NCBI GenBank assembly: GCA_038213195.1
Contig: JBBQTN010000213.1
Location: 1-9,303, forward strand
Reading direction: 5' to 3'
DNA length: 9,303 nt
Origin: JAODBQ01 sp038213195
GTDB taxonomy: Bacteria; Actinomycetota; Acidimicrobiia; Acidimicrobiales; Ilumatobacteraceae
Numbering within the stretch: position 1 is the first letter of the stretch; every line of letters starts with the position of its first letter. Position numbers and translations under genes: made by a program. The notes below the pieces were generated by a model. The model saw nothing but the letters and a program-made list of their open reading frames with translations. It had not been told where the DNA came from and searched no databases. Positions 6,791 to 9,303 of this stretch are shown here, piece by piece.

Positions 6791-7109
6791 GGGTGTCGCA
6801 GACCGAACGGTCGGCCTGCTCGCCGCGGCGACAGTCGGCTACGGCACTGGATGTCTTCGGCGTGTTGACACCTGACATTGAGCAGAAACAGCGTCCCGAG
6901 CGCGGCCCGAGTCGACCCCGGGCCCGACGCCCGCGTCACACGATGGTCTTCGCCACGGGCCCAACGTTCCAGCCCCGCCACTGCGCGCCGAGCTGTTGTC
7001 TCCGCTCGAACTCGAGTCATGGCGCCGACGCGGCCACATCCAAGCCTGGGCCGCTGCTCGTGGCCGCCTTGATCGGACCATCTCACCGGTCCGCCGTGAT
7101 CCAAGCCCG

Positions 7110-7175
7110 TCACCTGGGCGAAAATGGGGGGACTGACGGCGAAGGTTCCCCCGCCCGACGGTGAGGGGTGTTCAT
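7110..7175 (-). CDS. Possible 21-residue leader peptide behind a perfect ribosome binding site
   Basis: On the minus strand AAGGAGG (7181-7187) sits 5 nt before an ATG (7173-7175) that opens a 21-residue frame, MNTPHRRAGEPSPSVPPFSP plus R, ending with TGA at 7110-7112. This is one of the strongest ribosome binding sites in the window, yet the frame is very short and rich in Pro, Ser and Arg. It lies about 330 bp upstream of the secreted-protein gene on the same strand, so it could be a translated leader; a remnant of a lost gene start, or chance, is also possible. No attenuator-like hairpin with a T-tract was found after it. Confidence 0.22.
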   Translation of the reverse strand: MNTPHRRAGEPSPSVPPFSPR

Positions 7176-7409
7176 CGATCCCTCCTTGTGCGAAGCGACG
7201 GCTGGCGCTCCTGACGACCACGTCGAGAGCGACCGTTGGCCATCTGGGACTTGAGTTCCGAGTGCTCGGTCTATTGCAGGAGGTTGCGGCGCTGGCCGGA
7301 CCTGCGAGCAGGATGATCTCGGCGCCATGCCGGACACGCCGAAATCATTCGCGAACTCATCGCTATCACGACGGGTCGTTGAGCAACGCCGCCATCAATA
7401 CATGGGGCG

Positions 7410-7601
7410 TCACCTCTTCTCGAAGTCCGCGGTCGACATGCGACACCGTCGCTCGTCGCTGACCTGCGCGGCCGTGTTGTCCGGGCGTGCGGGGCAGGCC
7501 ACGAACATTACCCCGCGCTGGGTGCCGGGTTTGATCGCTGTCGCCAACCGCTCCCCATGGTCGGCGCCAGCCCGCGCCGTTCGTCGAACATGAAGCGTCA
7601 C
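7410..7601 (-). CDS. Hypothetical 63-residue protein downstream of the SnoaL-like gene
   Basis: A GTG at 7599-7601 opens a minus-strand frame of 63 residues, 35 bp after the SnoaL-like stop, so the two could share a transcript. From residue about 15 on, most codons end in G or C, and the text (GERLATAIKPGTQRGVMFVA, then CPARPDNTAAQVSDERRC and RMSTADFEKR) is more protein-like than other frames nearby. It has two cysteines, no signal peptide and no membrane segment. The ribosome binding site is weak. I do not recognise the family. It may be a genuine small protein, a C-terminal remnant whose 5' part is gone, or a chance frame. Confidence 0.3.
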   Translation of the reverse strand: MTLHVRRTARAGADHGERLATAIKPGTQRGVMFVACPARPDNTAAQVSDERRCRMSTADFEKR

Positions 7602-7636
7602 GCCGGCTCTCGCATCAACTCTTCCCGCGCAAGACG

Positions 7637-8011
7637 CTAGACATCGCCCTCAAACTCGTCCACTCTGGTGATTCGATCGTCGTGCACCTCGCAGAAGTGG
7701 ATGAGCGGACCCCGGTACGTCTGACCGTTGCTCTTGAGGGTGAACTCCTGGTCGACCATGGCCACGGCGTAATCGCCCTCCGCCACGAGTGTCTTCAACT
7801 CGAAGTGCGCGATATCCATCACATCGCCCATACCTTCGACCATTGCCCGGAACCGAGCGATTCCCGTGTTCTCGCCGTAGAACGGCGTGATTGGCGTGTG
7901 GTTGACCCATACGAAGTCATCGGCGAATGCCGCGAAGAGCGCCTCGAGGTTGCCGCTCCCGAACGCCTCGTAGGTTCCACGCACGACGGCGCGGCTGGCT
8001 TCAGTACCCAT
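7637..8011 (-). CDS. SnoaL-like / NTF2-fold small protein
   Basis: This 124-residue protein has the size and pattern of the SnoaL/ketosteroid-isomerase-like NTF2 superfamily. An N-terminal helix (SRAVVRGTYEAFGSGNLEAL, 6-25) and FAAFADDFVWVNH (26-38) are followed by PFYGENTGIARFRAMVEGMG (43-62), then strands LKTLVAEGDYAVAMVDQEF (72-90), the YRGPLIHFCEVHDDRI segment (99-114) and TRVDEFEGD at the end. The fold forms a cone-shaped pocket used by isomerases, hydratases, cyclases and hydrolases, so fold alone does not give a reaction. D31, H38, H105 and D118 are pocket candidates only. The start is set by AAGGAG 7 nt before the ATG at 8009-8011. There is no signal peptide. Its neighbourhood of oxygenases makes a role on a hydroxylated or cyclic intermediate plausible but unproven; many such proteins are housekeeping orphans. 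Confidence 0.9.
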   Translation of the reverse strand: MGTEASRAVVRGTYEAFGSGNLEALFAAFADDFVWVNHTPITPFYGENTGIARFRAMVEGMGDVMDIAHFELKTLVAEGDYAVAMVDQEFTLKSNGQTYRGPLIHFCEVHDDRITRVDEFEGDV

Positions 8012-8079
8012 GATTCCGCTCCTTCTGGTCGTCGAGCCCCGAACTTCTCCCCTGGGCGCTCGCCGGTGGAGTGTCGCAA

Positions 8080-8101
8080 GGCGCGCTCACGGCGCGCTCA
8101 C
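8080..8101. repeat. Tandem duplication of an 11-bp unit
   Basis: GGCGCGCTCAC occurs twice with no gap, at 8080-8090 and 8091-8101. It lies about 70 bp upstream of the SnoaL-like start. It may be a slippage product; no regulatory role is evident. Confidence 0.75.
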
Positions 8102-8232
8102 GCGGCCCGGCCCAGTCCTCGAAGCGGAGGACAACGCTCGCCGACGTCGGCACCGTCCTTCGCGTCCTTGGTCCCCTCGAGGCGATCGTCAACGGCGTGA
8201 CGTGATCCCCTCGAGCATCCAAGGAACGGGCC

Positions 8233-8514
8233 GTGCTCGCGTTGTCGGGCTGCGCCGGCCACGTGCCGTCATCCGACGGCCTGATCGAGGAGCTCTCCCG
8301 GCTGAGTCCGGATCGAACCCGCCGCGCGCCCTGCAGGTCCGCATGGCCGAAGCAGGGCCACGCGCCGGCGACTACCCCGATACGGCGACCGACCACCCGC
8401 CCGGCCGCCCATCCGCGCGGAGCTCCCGGTACCCCACTTCTTCCGGGGCCAAGTACCCATCCGACACGTTCCTGCTGCGCCCCGCTACCCGCTTCTTCCG
8501 GGGGGAGTAGCTAA
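8233..8514 (+). other. Unrecognised coding-like frame just before the SARP gene, possibly frameshifted
   Basis: A GTG at 8233, 7 nt after AAGGA, opens a 93-residue frame that ends with TAA at 8512-8514, 9 bp before the SARP start. The first 28 residues (VLALSGCAGHVPSSDG, LIEELSRLSPDR) have good codon bias and contain LSGC, which resembles a lipobox, but no basic n-region precedes it. After about 8330 the bias moves to another plus-strand frame, ending YPTSSGAKYPSDTFLLRPAT, RFFRGE and TAG at 8508-8510. This is what a single frameshift in an older gene would leave. The family is not recognised and chance is possible. Confidence 0.2.
8432..8503. repeat. Two copies of a 17-bp motif with G/C-run arms, 55 bp apart, upstream of the SARP gene
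   Basis: CCCCACTTCTTCCGGGG (8432-8448) and ACCCGCTTCTTCCGGGG (8487-8503) match at 15 of 17 positions. Each has a C-run, a CTTCTTCC core and a GGGG run, so each can also pair end to end. The right copy lies where the -35 region of a promoter for a start at 8524 would be. SARP regulators bind direct repeats near -35, so these are candidate regulator sites by inference. Confidence 0.45.
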
Positions 8515-8517
8515 CGT
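8512..8517 (+). promoter_or_regulatory. Possible -10 element for leaderless transcription of the SARP gene
   Basis: TAACGT fits the actinobacterial TANNNT -10 pattern and ends 6 nt before the GTG at 8524, the spacing expected when transcription starts at the start codon. This would explain the lack of a nearby ribosome binding site; the GGGGGAG at 8501-8507 is 16 nt away. No clear -35 is seen, as is common for activated promoters. Confidence 0.35.
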
Positions 8518-8523
8518 CGACGC

Positions 8524-9303
8524 GTGGGGGTGAACCTGTCGCTTCTCGGCCCTCTGCGGGTTACGTCTGACGGTGTGGACGTGACACCATCGTCGACGAA
8601 ATCTCGTGCACTCTTGGCGACACTCGCAGTGCGCCGCGGTCAGACCGTCACCTCCGACAGTCTCGTCGATGAGCTGTGGCCCAGTCTGCCGCCCGATAAG
8701 GGCAAACGTGTGTTGCAGGTTCGGCTGGCCGAGATTCGCAAGCACTTTGCCGATGCGGGGCCACCGTTCGAGCTCGCGATTGCTTCGACCTCTGCCGGCT
8801 ATCGCCTGGATCTGCCACCCGAGGCGCTGGACACTGAGAGATTCGTGCAACTCGTGCACGACGGGGAGGCGCACTCGGGTCGCGGCGACATGCTGCGCAC
8901 CTCCACGGTGCTGCGCGAGGCACTCGGACTGTGGCGCGGTGCCGCTCTGGCTGGTCTTCAAGTGAGCCAGTTCTTGGAGATGGCCGCGGCGGGGCTGGAG
9001 GAATTACGCCTTGTTGCGGTCGAGCAACGGACCGCCGCGGAGCTCGCGGATGGATGTCACGCCCGGCTCGTCGGCGAATTGGAATCGTTGGTCCGGGCTC
9101 ATCCGCTACGTGAGCGTCTCTGGGAGCAACTGGTGTTGGCCCTCTACCGATCCAGCCGCCAAACGGAGGCACTGCGGGCCTGCGCAACCATCCGTCGTCT
9201 GCTCGCCGACGACATCGGGGTGTCGCCGGGCCCGGGTCTCGGCACCCTCGAGGCTGCCGTGCTGGCACACGATCCGATCCTGGACTTGCCACCGCCATCG
9301 AAG
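8524..9303 (+). CDS. SARP-like transcriptional activator with winged-helix and BTAD domains, 3' end cut by the window edge
   Basis: The frame is open for 260 codons from a GTG at 8524 to the window edge. Residues about 4-95 form an OmpR/PhoB-like winged helix: NLSLLGPLRVTSDGVDV, then KSRALLATLAVRRGQTVTSD, SLVDELWPSLPPDKGKRVLQ, VRLAEIRKHF as recognition helix region, and STSAGYRLDL as the wing. Residues about 100-250 match the bacterial transcriptional activation domain: ALDTERFVQLV, VLREALGLWRGAAL, an Arg/Glu-rich helical repeat region, SLVRAHPLRERLWEQLVLAL, YRSSRQTEALRA and DDIGVSPGPGLGTLE. SARP/BTAD proteins activate secondary-metabolite or other specialised genes. The chain continues after PPPSK; in large homologues an ATPase or cyclase domain and TPR repeats follow, which cannot be checked here. 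A GTG at 8530 is an alternative start. Neither has a good ribosome binding site, and a TANNNT box suggests leaderless expression. Targets are unknown. Confidence 0.92.
   Translation, partial: MGVNLSLLGPLRVTSDGVDVTPSSTKSRALLATLAVRRGQTVTSDSLVDELWPSLPPDKGKRVLQVRLAEIRKHFADAGPPFELAIASTSAGYRLDLPPEALDTERFVQLVHDGEAHSGRGDMLRTSTVLREALGLWRGAALAGLQVSQFLEMAAAGLEELRLVAVEQRTAAELADGCHARLVGELESLVRAHPLRERLWEQLVLALYRSSRQTEALRACATIRRLLADDIGVSPGPGLGTLEAAVLAHDPILDLPPPSK

Larger units (their letters stand above)
6778..7636. other. 860-bp gap between the secreted-protein and SnoaL-like genes
   Basis: No recognisable gene fills this stretch. The part next to the secreted-protein gene (6791-7100) should carry its promoter, but no clear -35/-10 pair was found on the minus strand; a TTGACA on the plus strand (6865-6870) lacks a partner. 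Further right are a 21-codon minus-strand frame with a perfect ribosome binding site (7110-7175) and a 63-residue minus-strand frame (7410-7601), both listed separately. Codon bias in 7180-7400 is weak in all frames. No tRNA or repeat array was seen. Confidence 0.5.
8012..8523. other. 510-bp divergent gap between the SnoaL-like and SARP genes
   Basis: This region must hold the SnoaL-like promoter (leftward) and the SARP promoter (rightward). It contains the SnoaL-like ribosome binding site (AAGGAG, 8019-8024 minus), a tandem 11-bp duplication (8080-8101), a plus-strand coding-like frame (8233-8514) and a repeated 17-bp motif (8432-8503). No known protein family was recognised. Confidence 0.5.

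Noticed and set aside
6865..6870. TTGACA as a plus-strand -35 promoter element
   Set aside because: No -10 element lies at 16-19 bp spacing and no plus-strand gene follows for over 1.6 kb.
6778..7221. N-terminal extension of the secreted protein up to 7221
   Set aside because: It would bury the signal peptide behind 148 residues, and GGAGGAG sits in front of the ATG at 6775-6777.
7264..7462. Plus-strand FRVLGLLQ text as the start of a second SARP-like gene
   Set aside because: It briefly resembles the first strand of SARP proteins, but the rest of the frame lacks winged-helix or BTAD features and codon bias.
1..9303. tRNA, rRNA, CRISPR array, insertion sequence or integrase
   Set aside because: No cloverleaf-like pattern, regularly spaced repeats, terminal inverted repeats or transposase/recombinase motifs were found by eye on either strand.

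Overview
The window is GC-rich, with strong third-position GC in its genes and GGAGG-type ribosome binding sites, and reads as a high-GC actinobacterium. A secreted protein with a PCRLTDTRPA...VVGYY domain, a P450, a 4-hydroxyacetophenone-type Baeyer-Villiger monooxygenase and a SARP/BTAD regulator together make me lean to an environmental Acidimicrobiia-like lineage. That placement is inference; there is no rRNA or other phylogenetic marker here.

Layout. The left edge (1-279, minus) holds the start of a ribbon-helix-helix (CopG-type) regulator that runs out of the window. It is divergent from a complete soluble cytochrome P450 (447-1748, plus). A non-coding convergent gap (1749-2116) follows. 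Next come four minus-strand genes: a TesB-type acyl-CoA thioesterase (2117-2977), a 659-residue type I Baeyer-Villiger monooxygenase with a HAPMO-like N-terminal extension (3468-5447), a secreted protein with a short collagen-like stretch (5635-6777) and a SnoaL/NTF2-fold small protein (7637-8011). At the right edge a SARP-like activator (8524 to the end, plus, GTG start) runs out of the window.

Function. P450, BVMO, acyl-CoA thioesterase and a SnoaL-fold protein are what one expects in a region for oxidative breakdown of hydrophobic ketones, steroids or other xenobiotics: hydroxylation, oxygen insertion next to a ketone, and CoA ester hydrolysis. The genes are not in one tight operon; gaps of 190 to 860 bp separate them and the P450 faces the other way, so a shared pathway is a hypothesis only. 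No redox partner (ferredoxin or ferredoxin reductase) is present.

The gaps are unusually large, and several hold short stretches with gene-like codon bias but no recognisable family (3230-3445 plus, 5478-5630 minus, 7410-7601 minus, 8233-8514 plus). They may be gene remnants or small unrecognised genes. No tRNA, rRNA, CRISPR array, insertion sequence or integrase was seen. I found no convincing new multi-gene system. The best leads are the hybrid secreted protein, the repeated motif in front of the SARP gene, and the coding-like fragments.
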